A stretch of DNA of 33,399 nt from Alphaproteobacteria bacterium UBA6062 (GCA_002428885.1 DIYE01000158.1:1-33399), one strand, 5' to 3'; shown: positions 15,536 to 23,218, counted from the first letter of the stretch. The notes: generated by a model from the sequence alone, not told the origin. Program-made: numbers and translations.

Positions 15536-16339
15536 ATGTTCGGATTTACCAAGAAGAAAATAAGGGTTGAACTTGATAAAGATGTCCGGGTTATCGCCAT
15601 CGGCGATATTCACGGACAACTAAGTCGGCTCGAAACCTTAATGCAACGGGTGGACCGATATCGCGAAAAAAACCCGATCAAGGAAGAACATATTGTCTTT
15701 CTGGGCGATTTTGCAGATCGCGGCCCTTCCTCTGCGGAGGTTATTGACTATCTTAATGACCGGCGAAAGCAGGCAAAACAGACATCCCACGTAGAGATTT
15801 TCCTAAAAGGCAATCACGAACAGCTGATGCTGGACGCATTGGCAGGCGAAGAAGGCAAAGCCGACCTCTGGTGGCGCAACGGCGGACGGGAGACGGTTCG
15901 CAACTATGCAGACTATTGCGATTTTTCACTGTCCGGCGATGTGATCAGTCGGCATCTGGAAAAACTGCGGGAGCATTTTCCCAAATCACACCGGAAATTT
16001 TACGATCGACTAAAGCTTCTGTATCGGGTCGGGCCCCTTGTCTTTGTCCATGCCGGCATCAGGATGGATCGTTCCATTAAGGAACAGCAGGAAGAAGATC
16101 TGATCTGGATCAGGGGCGCCTTTCTCAACTGGCGCGGCCCCTCCCGCAAATTCATGGTCGTACATGGACATACGATCACCCCCAATTTCAGACCTGAAAT
16201 CAAAAAACACCGGATTGGACTGGATACCGGCAGCTACCGCCTGAAGGGTCAGATAACCGCAGGTATCTTCGAAAGAAACAAGGTTCGCTTTATCAGCAGC
16301 GGCACTAAAAGGAATTTTACAAACAGTCCATTTGACTAG
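15536..16339 (+). CDS. PPP-family metallophosphatase (serine/threonine protein phosphatase-like)
   Basis: A 267-residue cytosolic phosphatase with the complete PPP metal-binding signature: GDIHG at residues 23-27, GDFADRG at 57-63 (canonical GDxxDRG) and GNHE at 92-95. Downstream His ligands are seen in FVHAGI and VVHGHT. Such bacterial PP1/PP2A-like enzymes remove phosphate from Ser/Thr or Tyr residues, or act on diadenosine tetraphosphate; the target is not predictable. The length fits the family. Its stop codon overlaps by 4 bp that of the convergent MFS gene, leaving no room for a separate terminator. Confidence 0.88.
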   Translation: MFGFTKKKIRVELDKDVRVIAIGDIHGQLSRLETLMQRVDRYREKNPIKEEHIVFLGDFADRGPSSAEVIDYLNDRRKQAKQTSHVEIFLKGNHEQLMLDALAGEEGKADLWWRNGGRETVRNYADYCDFSLSGDVISRHLEKLREHFPKSHRKFYDRLKLLYRVGPLVFVHAGIRMDRSIKEQQEEDLIWIRGAFLNWRGPSRKFMVVHGHTITPNFRPEIKKHRIGLDTGSYRLKGQITAGIFERNKVRFISSGTKRNFTNSPFD

Positions 16340-17502
16340 GCCGTATGCTCATGAGCCCGAACCCTGGCCAGCAGCAGGATGGCCAGTCCCAGCCCGATAA
16401 CAGAACATCCGGTCATCAGAAGGAAGCTGTAAGAGGGATCAATCTCAAACAGAAAGCCTGCCAACATGGTCAACAGACCGAAAAACACCCCCATGGAAAG
16501 GCTGTCATAGAGCCCCTGCGCTGAGGCCGAAATGGAGGGCGGCACCCGCTTGGTCATATAGGCGATGAGTGACATGTAAAGCAGCGCAAAAGTCAGGGCG
16601 TGGAGGATCTGGGCAAATCCAATCACCGGAAGGCTTTCCCCGTAAGCCAGTAATGTCCATCGCAAAATTCCCCCGCAACCGGCGATAATAATCATCGGCA
16701 TGGCTCCAAATCGGTCAATCAGCCTGCCAGACAGACTGAACATAATGATTTCCGCGATCACTCCCATGACCCAGAGGATTGTGATCGTTGTATTGCTGTA
16801 ACCTAAGGATTTCCAGTAAATGGCACTAAAGCCGTACAGGGCCGCATGGGTTGCCAGAAGCAGGGAGACCGTGACCAGAAAGAGCGGAAAATTCGGAAGC
16901 TGCAACGGCTTGAAAAAAGGGGTCGAGCTCGGCTCCGGTTCCGTATAGATTTTTGGACAGAACCAGGCGGCAATCAGCAAAAGAACAGCCGCCGCGACAA
17001 TGGATGCATAAATAGCATCCAGGCCGAACTGGTCGGCGAGGGCACCGACACCCAATGAGACGACCATAAAGCTGACGGACCCCCAGCGGCGGACGGCACC
17101 AAACTCGATATTGAGAAGCTGAACCAGTCGCATGGTCAGGCCATCCGATAACGGGATACCGGTTGACAGAGCTGCACCTGCCCCCCCCCAAATCACCATA
17201 TAGAGTATCCAGCTATCCAGCCAGGGAAGGAGGGCAAGTCCCACCAGGACAATACAGGCCAGCGCTATCATGACCCGGCGGCGATCCCCCGTAACATCGG
17301 CCAGCCACGAAGTTGCAGGGACAACGATCAACTTCAGCCAATATGACATACCCAGAATAAGTCCGACATATTCCAGCGACACCTGTCCCTCCAGCCAACG
17401 GGGCCAGAGCGGTATGGCAATGCCATATACAGCAAAGAAGGCGGTATAATATCCGCCGAGCCGTAGCTCTGCCGATCTCTTTGAATAATCCGGTGTCTGC
17501 AT
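16336..17502 (-). CDS. MFS transporter (HcaT/PPP-like, MFS_1-like)
   Basis: A 388-residue inner-membrane protein with about 12 helices of the major facilitator superfamily. The N-terminal LGGYYTAFFAVYGIAIPLWPRWL and the loop LADVTGDRRRVM after helix 2 fit the HcaT-like (3-phenylpropionate transporter) branch. Likely substrates are aromatic acids or other small organic compounds, either uptake or export. It is divergent from the nitroreductase-MarR operon, and the shared 146-bp gap holds three dyads, so MarR probably controls it. The coding strand contains a run of nine G (17181-17189) at the VIWGGAGA segment, which is prone to slippage. Confidence 0.9.
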   Translation of the reverse strand: MQTPDYSKRSAELRLGGYYTAFFAVYGIAIPLWPRWLEGQVSLEYVGLILGMSYWLKLIVVPATSWLADVTGDRRRVMIALACIVLVGLALLPWLDSWILYMVIWGGAGAALSTGIPLSDGLTMRLVQLLNIEFGAVRRWGSVSFMVVSLGVGALADQFGLDAIYASIVAAAVLLLIAAWFCPKIYTEPEPSSTPFFKPLQLPNFPLFLVTVSLLLATHAALYGFSAIYWKSLGYSNTTITILWVMGVIAEIIMFSLSGRLIDRFGAMPMIIIAGCGGILRWTLLAYGESLPVIGFAQILHALTFALLYMSLIAYMTKRVPPSISASAQGLYDSLSMGVFFGLLTMLAGFLFEIDPSYSFLLMTGCSVIGLGLAILLLARVRAHEHTA

Positions 17503-17558
17503 GAAATTCCTACTGGCGAGAGAGACAACTTATCTCTCTTTTGGAGTGACTGCCAGAA

Positions 17559-17575
17559 GAATGTTTCAGACATTC
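17559..17575. promoter_or_regulatory. Inverted repeat near the MFS start
   Basis: Perfect arms GAATGT (17559-17564) and ACATTC (17570-17575) with a 5-bp centre, 57 bp upstream of the MFS start codon. It shares the GAAT/ATTC ends with the two sites further along, and may be a third, weaker operator. Confidence 0.35.
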
Positions 17576-17596
17576 CGGTTCACATTTTCTATTTAC

Positions 17597-17610
17597 ATTC
17601 CTAAGAATAT
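17597..17610. promoter_or_regulatory. MarR-type operator candidate 1
   Basis: ATTCCTAAGAATAT differs from the second site (17619-17632) at only two of 14 positions. The two sites are spaced 22 bp start to start, two helical turns, so they lie on the same DNA face. Each has an ATTC/GAAT dyad. Confidence 0.55.
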
Positions 17611-17618
17611 AAATATAT

Positions 17619-17632
17619 ATTCCTTGGAATAT
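17619..17632. promoter_or_regulatory. MarR-type operator candidate 2
   Basis: ATTCCTTGGAATAT; with two more bases on the left, the arms ATATTCC/GGAATAT are perfect around a central TT. It ends 16 bp before the nitroreductase ATG, where bound protein would block initiation. Confidence 0.6.
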
Positions 17633-17648
17633 TTATGGAGAATGACAA

Positions 17649-18803
17649 ATGAACAGACGCCGATTTTTAAAAACCGTGGGCGGCAGCGGACTGGTTTTAG
17701 CTGCAACAGTCGGCGGTCTCAGCCAGTGTGACCAGATGCCGGCAGAAGCCGTGCAGGCCTGGCAGGGACCGTCCACAAACACCAGCGACCGGGAATGGAT
17801 CCTGTCCCATGCCCTCTTGGCCCCCAATCCTCACAACATGCAGTCCTGGATCGCCGATCTGCGGGAGGAAGGTGTGATTACCCTGTCTGTGGATAATGAC
17901 AGGCTGCTACCGGACACAGATCCTTTTTCCCGGCAGATCACCATTGGCCAAGGTACATTCCTGGAGATTCTGGCCCTGGCGGCCCGGCAAAAAGGCTATG
18001 ACGCTGATATCAAGCTCTATCCCGATGGAACACCTGCTGAAAATGTCCTGAAAGTGGGCGACAAACCGGTTGCAAGGATTGCCTTAAAGCCTGCGCCTGG
18101 CATTGAGCCGGACCGGCTTTTCAAACAGATTTTAAACCGAAGATCCAACAAAGACAGCTATCAACCCAGGGCGCTAAGCAATGCGGATCGCCAACAGCTT
18201 GAGAAAATGCCCCTGGCGAACGACCAGTGGCTTGGCTTTGCAAATCAGGAGCAAGACGTCGCACCGCTCAGACTGATGGCTCAAAAAGCCATGATCCTGG
18301 AGATGGAGACGCCCCGAACCTTAAAAGAAAGTATTGACCGCACCCGGATCGGTGCCGATGAGATCCGTACCCATCGGGATGGTATCGATCTTCACGGCCC
18401 TCTCTTCTGGTGGCTGAAAGCCTTCGGGCAAATGACACCTGAAAAAGCAATGACGCCGGGAACGATGGCATACCAGGGTGGCATTGACTATGCCCTCGGC
18501 TGGGCAAGAGACACTTACAGTATGGGATGGCTTGTCACACCGGATAACAGTCGTCTATCACAGGTCACTGCCGGACGGAGTTATGTCAGACTCAATCTGC
18601 TGGCAACGGCACTCGGAGTCGCCATGCACCCGGTCAGTCAGATCCTCCAGGAATATCCTGAAATGTCGGAGCTTCAATCCGCGTTTAACAAACATCTTAA
18701 GATAAAACCGGCGGAAAAGGTCCAGATGTTCTTCAGAATTGGCTATCAGGCGCCAACTGCCCCTTCCCCTCGCCGAAATCTCGCTGATATAGTCAGGGAA
18801 TGA
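17649..18803 (+). CDS. Tat-exported nitroreductase-fold oxidoreductase
   Basis: A 384-residue protein with a twin-arginine signal (NRRRFLK at residues 2-8, then a Gly/Ala/Leu-rich core), so it should be exported folded with its cofactor. The rest is the nitroreductase/Acg-like flavoprotein fold: LAPNPHNMQSW (57-67), the FMN-binding pattern NRRSNKDSY near 169-177, and GVAMHPVSQILQEYPEM near the C-terminus. It probably binds FMN and reduces quinones, nitroaromatics or related electrophiles in the periplasm; the real substrate is unknown. Its stop overlaps the MarR start (ATGA), so the two are translationally coupled. A GGAG site precedes ATG 17649. Confidence 0.87.
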   Translation: MNRRRFLKTVGGSGLVLAATVGGLSQCDQMPAEAVQAWQGPSTNTSDREWILSHALLAPNPHNMQSWIADLREEGVITLSVDNDRLLPDTDPFSRQITIGQGTFLEILALAARQKGYDADIKLYPDGTPAENVLKVGDKPVARIALKPAPGIEPDRLFKQILNRRSNKDSYQPRALSNADRQQLEKMPLANDQWLGFANQEQDVAPLRLMAQKAMILEMETPRTLKESIDRTRIGADEIRTHRDGIDLHGPLFWWLKAFGQMTPEKAMTPGTMAYQGGIDYALGWARDTYSMGWLVTPDNSRLSQVTAGRSYVRLNLLATALGVAMHPVSQILQEYPEMSELQSAFNKHLKIKPAEKVQMFFRIGYQAPTAPSPRRNLADIVRE

Positions 18804-19264
18804 GTGACCAAGAAACAGAAACACAAAAACCCGACCTGGAATTCAGGATCATTAACTGGATCGGCATGATCGAACAGTTGAGCAGTACGAAGGCACGGCA
18901 GCATCTGGAGGGAAGCAATGTCCCGATGCCGCAATTCATATTGCTCAACCATTTCAGTCACCGACCTGATGAAGGCAAAACGGTAACCAAAATTGCCTGG
19001 GCCATGCAACAACCGCAGCCCGGGATCACAAAGACCCTGGCAAAAATGGTTGCCAAGGGTTATCTGCGGGAAGAGCCCAACCCCGAAGACGGGCGCTCAA
19101 AGATCCTGTTCCTGACGGATGCAGGCCGACAAGCTCACAAGGAAGCCGGCCAAAGACTGGTCAACGGCATGAACGGTGTCTTTGACGGATGGAGTATTGA
19201 AGAAAAGCAAAGCCTGTTTGGCTTTCTTGATCGCCTGAAAATATATTTTGACGACCATCGGTAA
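18800..19264 (+). CDS. MarR family transcriptional regulator
   Basis: A 154-residue dimeric winged-helix repressor. The winged-helix core runs from about 45 to 110: MPQFILLNHFSH, TKIAWAMQQPQPGITKTLAKMVAKGYL as the recognition region, and the wing NPEDGRSKILFLTDAGR. There is no Cys, so a thiol-oxidation sensing mode like that of OhrR is excluded; direct ligand binding is more likely. It is coupled to the nitroreductase gene through ATGA and probably represses its own operon and the divergent MFS gene through the sites at 17597-17632. The downstream lipid kinase gene is convergent. Confidence 0.93.
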   Translation: MSDQETETQKPDLEFRIINWIGMIEQLSSTKARQHLEGSNVPMPQFILLNHFSHRPDEGKTVTKIAWAMQQPQPGITKTLAKMVAKGYLREEPNPEDGRSKILFLTDAGRQAHKEAGQRLVNGMNGVFDGWSIEEKQSLFGFLDRLKIYFDDHR

Positions 19265-19279
19265 GGGGCCTGCCCCGTC

Positions 19280-20167
19280 CTAAGGCATCATAAGAAATAG
19301 CTTTCGCCTGTCAGTGGTCAGGGAAACCGGTGTTTCAGGACCGTCATCGCCATCGAACTGGCAGGGGGTCGGATGATCGGACAGAATCTCAACCGTCCCG
19401 TCCGTCCGGATATAATCAACAGAAGAGAGTTTCCAGAGACGATTGCAAGCCAGCGCCGCCCCGTATTTAAGAGCCGCCCATAGCCCCCTGTTTTTGAGGA
19501 TCAGAACATGCAGACCCGGTTTGCAAAGATCCGCATCCGGGGCAATGGTAAAAGGGCCGCCAAATAGACGGACACGGGAAGCGATAACCGATGCGCCGCG
19601 ATAGTCTTCGCCGTTCACTTTGACACGCACATCAAGGGATTTAAAGCGCTTCACTGCACGGACAGCCGCAAAGATATAGGCAAGAGCGCCGTATTTTCTT
19701 TTCTCATGGGAGCTCAGTTCCGAGACGGCCAGGGAATCATACCCGGCACCCACCATCAGAAGAAACCGCTGATCTCCCATCTGCCCCGGAAAGATCTCAA
19801 CAGCTTTCCCGGAGGTCAACGTCCGGACCGCTTTTTGGAGATTTGTACCAACCCCCACTTCCCGCGCTAGGACATTGGCGGTTCCGAGCGGAATAAAACC
19901 AAGCGGAATGTCCGTGTCCGTCATACCGCTGGCGACTTCCGAGATTGTTCCGTCCCCGCCCGCGGCCACAACCGCAGACCAGTTCTCTCCGCTTTTAACG
20001 GCTTCAGCAGCTATTTTAGAAGCATGTCCGGCATATTCCGTACCAGCCAGCGTAACCCCGCAGCCGGCCTTTTCAAGCTTATCCAGAACTTTGGAGAGAC
20101 GTTTGGCATTTCTGGAACCGGAAACGGGATTGTGGATGATGAGAAACCGGCGCGCATCTTCTGTCAT
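19280..20167 (-). CDS. Diacylglycerol kinase family lipid kinase
   Basis: A 295-residue soluble lipid kinase of the DgkB/YegS family, which phosphorylates diacylglycerol or a similar lipid with ATP at the inner membrane. Signatures are NPVSG (13-17), the nucleotide loop GGDGT (70-74) and PLGTANVLA (93-101). The C-terminal beta-sandwich segment VRLFGGPFTIAPDADLCKPG is typical. It is divergent from the PlcP-like/Agt-like pair. In that context its role would be to turn diacylglycerol back into phosphatidic acid. A 14-bp palindrome (20163-20176) covers its start codon. Sphingosine- or undecaprenol-type substrates cannot be excluded. Confidence 0.9.
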   Translation of the reverse strand: MTEDARRFLIIHNPVSGSRNAKRLSKVLDKLEKAGCGVTLAGTEYAGHASKIAAEAVKSGENWSAVVAAGGDGTISEVASGMTDTDIPLGFIPLGTANVLAREVGVGTNLQKAVRTLTSGKAVEIFPGQMGDQRFLLMVGAGYDSLAVSELSSHEKRKYGALAYIFAAVRAVKRFKSLDVRVKVNGEDYRGASVIASRVRLFGGPFTIAPDADLCKPGLHVLILKNRGLWAALKYGAALACNRLWKLSSVDYIRTDGTVEILSDHPTPCQFDGDDGPETPVSLTTDRRKLFLMMP

Positions 20168-20204
20168 TTAAATGACGTCCCCTCGCAATAAAATCATCAT
20201 GTGC

Positions 20205-20222
20205 CGGTCATCAATCTGACCC
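20205..20222 (+). promoter_or_regulatory. Pho-box-like direct repeat
   Basis: CGGTCAT-CAAT-CTGACCC compared with the PhoB consensus CTGTCAT-N4-CTGTCAT matches 6/7 in the first half and 4/7 in the second. A further TCAT lies 11 bp before the first, keeping the 11-bp phase. It lies 68 bp upstream of the PlcP-like start. Weak, but well placed. Confidence 0.35.
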
Positions 20223-20236
20223 GGTTGCCGGGCCAG

Positions 20237-20242
20237 TATACT
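20237..20242 (+). promoter_or_regulatory. Possible -10 box of the PlcP/Agt-like operon
   Basis: TATACT (5/6 to TATAAT) lies 14 bp after the Pho-like repeat and 47 bp before the ATG. There is no good -35 box at 17 bp, as expected for an activator-dependent promoter. It sits in the 10-bp palindrome CAGTATACTG. Confidence 0.35.
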
Positions 20243-20289
20243 GCCAGAATTTGGTGAGTATACCGTTTATTATCTTTGGATGATCGCTC

Positions 20290-21180
20290 ATGAATGCTCA
20301 GGCTTCACCCCGGAAATACAGAACAATCTGGATTTCGGATCTGCACCTGGGCACGCCGGGCTGCAAGGCGCATTTCCTGCTCGATTTCCTGCGAAACACC
20401 CAGTCTGAAACCCTGTATCTGGTTGGTGATATTGTCGATGGTTGGGCACTGCAACGGGACTGGTACTGGCCCCAGCACCATAATGACGTGATCCAGAAAA
20501 TATTACGAAAAGCCAGACAGGGCACGCAGGTAAATTTCATTCCCGGCAATCATGACGAATTTGCCCGTAATTATGCGGACCATGATTTCGGCTCCATCAA
20601 AGTCGCCCGTGAAATGGTTCATGAGATGGCTGACGGCCGCCGTTTCCTGATCCTGCACGGGGACGAATTCGATGTGGTGGTCAAATATGCAAAATGGCTT
20701 GCCCTGCTGGGAGACTGGGCCTACGGGCTCTGCCTAAGGTTGAATGATCTTGTCAACAACATCCGGGAGAAGCTCGGATATCCTTACTGGTCGCTGTCGG
20801 CCTTTTTAAAACTGAAGGTCAAAAACGCTGTTCAGTTCATTGCCGATTTTGAAAATGCCCTGGCGGATGTCGCCAGGAACCGCAACATAGACGGTGTGGT
20901 TTGCGGGCATATACATCACCCGGAAATCCGGGATATCAACGGGATCACCTATTGCAACGACGGAGACTGGGTTGAAAGTTGTTCTGCCCTGGTAGAGCAT
21001 TTTGACGGACGCCTGGAAATCATCCACTGGATGACACCGTTCTACGAGAAGGTTGGTTCCGAAGGAACGGAAGAATGCGCTGTATCATCGTCTCAGATGC
21101 CTGGGCTCCTCAAATCAATGGTGTCGTTCGCACACTCACGACGCTCACGGAATACCTTACCGGACAGGGTCATGAAATAA
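20290..21180 (+). CDS. plcP: PlcP-like metallophosphoesterase (UDP-diacylglucosamine hydrolase-like family)
   Basis: A 296-residue calcineurin-like phosphoesterase of the family that includes LpxH homologues and PlcP. PlcP removes the head group of phosphatidylcholine or phosphatidylethanolamine to give diacylglycerol under phosphate limitation. Metal motifs: SDLHL (16-20), GDIVDG (46-51), GNHDE (86-90), LHGDEFD and GHIHHPE. I favour PlcP over LpxH because of the glycosyltransferase that follows, the arrangement known for plcP-agt. The last 35 residues (from about AVSSSQMPG) overlap the start of the next gene in another frame and look non-conserved. ATG 20290 is preceded by no strong ribosome-binding site. 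Confidence 0.72.
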   Translation: MNAQASPRKYRTIWISDLHLGTPGCKAHFLLDFLRNTQSETLYLVGDIVDGWALQRDWYWPQHHNDVIQKILRKARQGTQVNFIPGNHDEFARNYADHDFGSIKVAREMVHEMADGRRFLILHGDEFDVVVKYAKWLALLGDWAYGLCLRLNDLVNNIREKLGYPYWSLSAFLKLKVKNAVQFIADFENALADVARNRNIDGVVCGHIHHPEIRDINGITYCNDGDWVESCSALVEHFDGRLEIIHWMTPFYEKVGSEGTEECAVSSSQMPGLLKSMVSFAHSRRSRNTLPDRVMK

Positions 21181-22103
21181 TCACCATAACCCCGGATCTG
21201 TTCCGGTCGGTTCCCTGCCCGACATATCCGGAAATCAGGTTATCCCTTTTTCCGGCCCGCAAGATCGCCAGAATTATTGAAGAAGTTCTGCCCTCAGCCA
21301 TTCATATTGCAACGGAAGGTCCGTTGGGTATGGCAGCACGCAGGTACTGCATCCGCAAGAAACTTCCCTTTACAACAGCCTTTCATACTCGCTTCGCCGA
21401 ATATGTTCACGCCCGGACCCGCATTCCGGTGAGCTGGGGATATGGCTTTCTGAGATGGTTTCATGGTCCGTCTTCATCGGTCATGGTGGCAACCGAAAGC
21501 CTGCAAAAGGATCTTGAGGAAAGAGGCTTTCGCAACATCATGCGCTGGACCCGCGGGATCGATACGGATCTGTTTCATCCACGGGAAAAAGGTCTGCAGG
21601 ATTTGCCTCGCCCTCTCTTCATGTATGTGGGGCGGGTCGCCGTCGAAAAGAATATTGAGAGCTTTCTGAAACTGGATCTGCCCGGCAGCAAGGTGATTGT
21701 CGGTGACGGACCACAAAGGGCGGAACTGGAGAAGAAATATCCGGGCACGTATTTCCTGGGCATGAAAACGGGAACGGATCTCGCCCATCATTACGCCTCC
21801 GCTGATGTGTTTGTTTTTCCGAGCCTCACGGATACGTTTGGCCTGGTTCTGCTGGAGGCGCTGGCCTCCGGTGTTCCGGTTGCCGCCTACCCGGTCACAG
21901 GTCCGATTGATGTCATCGGAGAAGCACCTGTGGGGTCTCTTCATGCGGATCTGGGAAAGGCGGCACGCCAAGCGCTTTCCCTGGATCCCGATTCCTGCCG
22001 AACATACTCATTGAATTACTCCTGGCAGAAAAGTGCGGATCAGTTTCTAAACAATCTCGCACCCTTCGCTCCGGAACGGATTAGGCCGTATACTCACAAA
22101 TAG
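21075..22103 (+). CDS. agt: Agt-like GT4 glycosyltransferase (glycolipid synthase)
   Basis: A 342-residue GT-B enzyme of family GT4. The start IIVSDAWAPQINGVVRTL is the typical first strand and acceptor loop of the subgroup that glycosylates diacylglycerol (SqdX/Agt/PimB-like). MYVGRVAVEKNIE begins the donor domain, and the E-x7-E region reads FPSLTDTFGLVLLEALASG. In rhizobia and marine alphaproteobacteria, Agt uses diacylglycerol made by PlcP to form glucosyl or glucuronosyl lipids that replace phospholipids. It overlaps the preceding ORF by 106 bp, yet ATG 21075 is clearly right by homology, with GGAA upstream. The gene ends inside a long hairpin. Confidence 0.8.
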   Translation: MRCIIVSDAWAPQINGVVRTLTTLTEYLTGQGHEIITITPDLFRSVPCPTYPEIRLSLFPARKIARIIEEVLPSAIHIATEGPLGMAARRYCIRKKLPFTTAFHTRFAEYVHARTRIPVSWGYGFLRWFHGPSSSVMVATESLQKDLEERGFRNIMRWTRGIDTDLFHPREKGLQDLPRPLFMYVGRVAVEKNIESFLKLDLPGSKVIVGDGPQRAELEKKYPGTYFLGMKTGTDLAHHYASADVFVFPSLTDTFGLVLLEALASGVPVAAYPVTGPIDVIGEAPVGSLHADLGKAARQALSLDPDSCRTYSLNYSWQKSADQFLNNLAPFAPERIRPYTHK

Positions 22104-22128
22104 TGCGTTATTTATGAGTATACGGCCT
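22083..22128. terminator. Long hairpin between convergent genes, possible bidirectional terminator
   Basis: Perfect 14-bp arms AGGCCGTATACTCA (22083-22096) and TGAGTATACGGCCT (22115-22128). After one mismatch, a further 5-bp stem AAATA/TATTT closes a 6-nt loop. It covers the agt-like stop codon and ends 6 bp before the EamA stop. There is no clear T tract, so it may instead stabilise the 3' ends of both mRNAs. Confidence 0.55.
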
Positions 22129-22133
22129 GGCGG

Positions 22134-23012
22134 TCAACCTGCCGATTGACGCTCTTCAGCCTTGGCGGCCGTTCGGATATTAATGACAAAAACGCCGGCC
22201 AGCGTAACCAGGCCGCCCACAATAAATTTCCAGGTGAGCGGTTCACCGAACAGAAAAACGCCGAAACCGACACCAAATACCGGCGCCAGCAGACCATAGG
22301 GCGTCAAAACCGAAACCGGATAGGTCTGCAGAAGATGATACCAGCCGCCATGAGCAATAATCGTGGTGATCAGTGTTGTGAATAAGAGAGCGGAAACAGC
22401 CATCCAGTTAAAATCCATCGCGGCAGCAACCTGCCCCTCTTCAATCACAAAGGACAGCGCCATCATCCCCGGGAAGGAGATCAGGCCAATCCAGGCTTGC
22501 ATAGACATGGTTCCCACCCCTTGAACCATTCTCATGAGGATAAGACCACCGGCCATGCAAAGCGCCGCGAGAGCGACCAGAATTACACCATCAAGATGAT
22601 CAAAGACAATCGGATCAAATCCCAGGATCAGGACACCCCCAAAAGCAAGCGCCATTCCCAGAACCCGTCGCCACCCGACACTTTCGCCGAGAAACAGGAT
22701 TGCCATCACCAGAGAGAAAGGTGCGACAAGCTGGATGGTGATTGCAACAGCGGAAACACCGCCGGCAATGGAAAGCCCCAGATACAGGAGTGTGAAATGG
22801 ACGATACCAACCAGCACGGCAATGGCCGCAACCATTTTCATGCTGCCTTTCACAGGTTTCAGAAACGGAAACAGAAACAGGGCAACCAACAAAAATCTCA
22901 GAGCGGTGAAGAAAAGAGGGGAATAATGTTCGATGCCGATTTTCGCAGCAACAAACGAAAACCCCCAGATGACATTGATGAGCAATGCCAACCCGATATG
23001 AGGTAGCGTCAT
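22134..23012 (-). CDS. EamA/DMT family transporter
   Basis: A 292-residue inner-membrane protein with about ten helices in two EamA repeats of roughly 140 residues. The first repeat starts GLALLINVIWGFSFVAAKIGIEHYSP, of which NVIWGFSFVAAK is the family signature. The second starts near ALAALCMAGGLILMRMVQG and includes FTTLITTIIAHGGWYHLLQ and LAPVFGVGFGVFLFGEPL. Relatives export amino acids or other metabolites by proton exchange; the substrate is unknown. Divergent from the multi-PAS kinase with about 200 bp between them, and convergent with the agt-like gene. Confidence 0.9.
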   Translation of the reverse strand: MTLPHIGLALLINVIWGFSFVAAKIGIEHYSPLFFTALRFLLVALFLFPFLKPVKGSMKMVAAIAVLVGIVHFTLLYLGLSIAGGVSAVAITIQLVAPFSLVMAILFLGESVGWRRVLGMALAFGGVLILGFDPIVFDHLDGVILVALAALCMAGGLILMRMVQGVGTMSMQAWIGLISFPGMMALSFVIEEGQVAAAMDFNWMAVSALLFTTLITTIIAHGGWYHLLQTYPVSVLTPYGLLAPVFGVGFGVFLFGEPLTWKFIVGGLVTLAGVFVINIRTAAKAEERQSAG

Positions 23013-23218
23013 GAAAGATAATCCTGTCAGAAATAAAAAAGGCCCTGAATCCCCGGAACCCGGTTCACCAGTGCCAATGTCATTGAATTAATGATGTGTT
23101 TGTTCCCGATAATGGTATATTGTCCTCCCGCTTTTGTCAAAATATAATGCTCTTCTGAACTAATCAGGCCCGGATCTGATCAGGCAGTACGGTTTTCGTG
23201 GCGTTGAGGTATTTTCCG

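Noticed and set aside
20163..20176. 14-bp perfect palindrome GTCATTTAAATGAC over the lipid kinase start codon
   Set aside because: About two such palindromes are expected by chance in 33 kb. It includes a CTGTCAT half-site on the plus strand, but without a second half at the right spacing.
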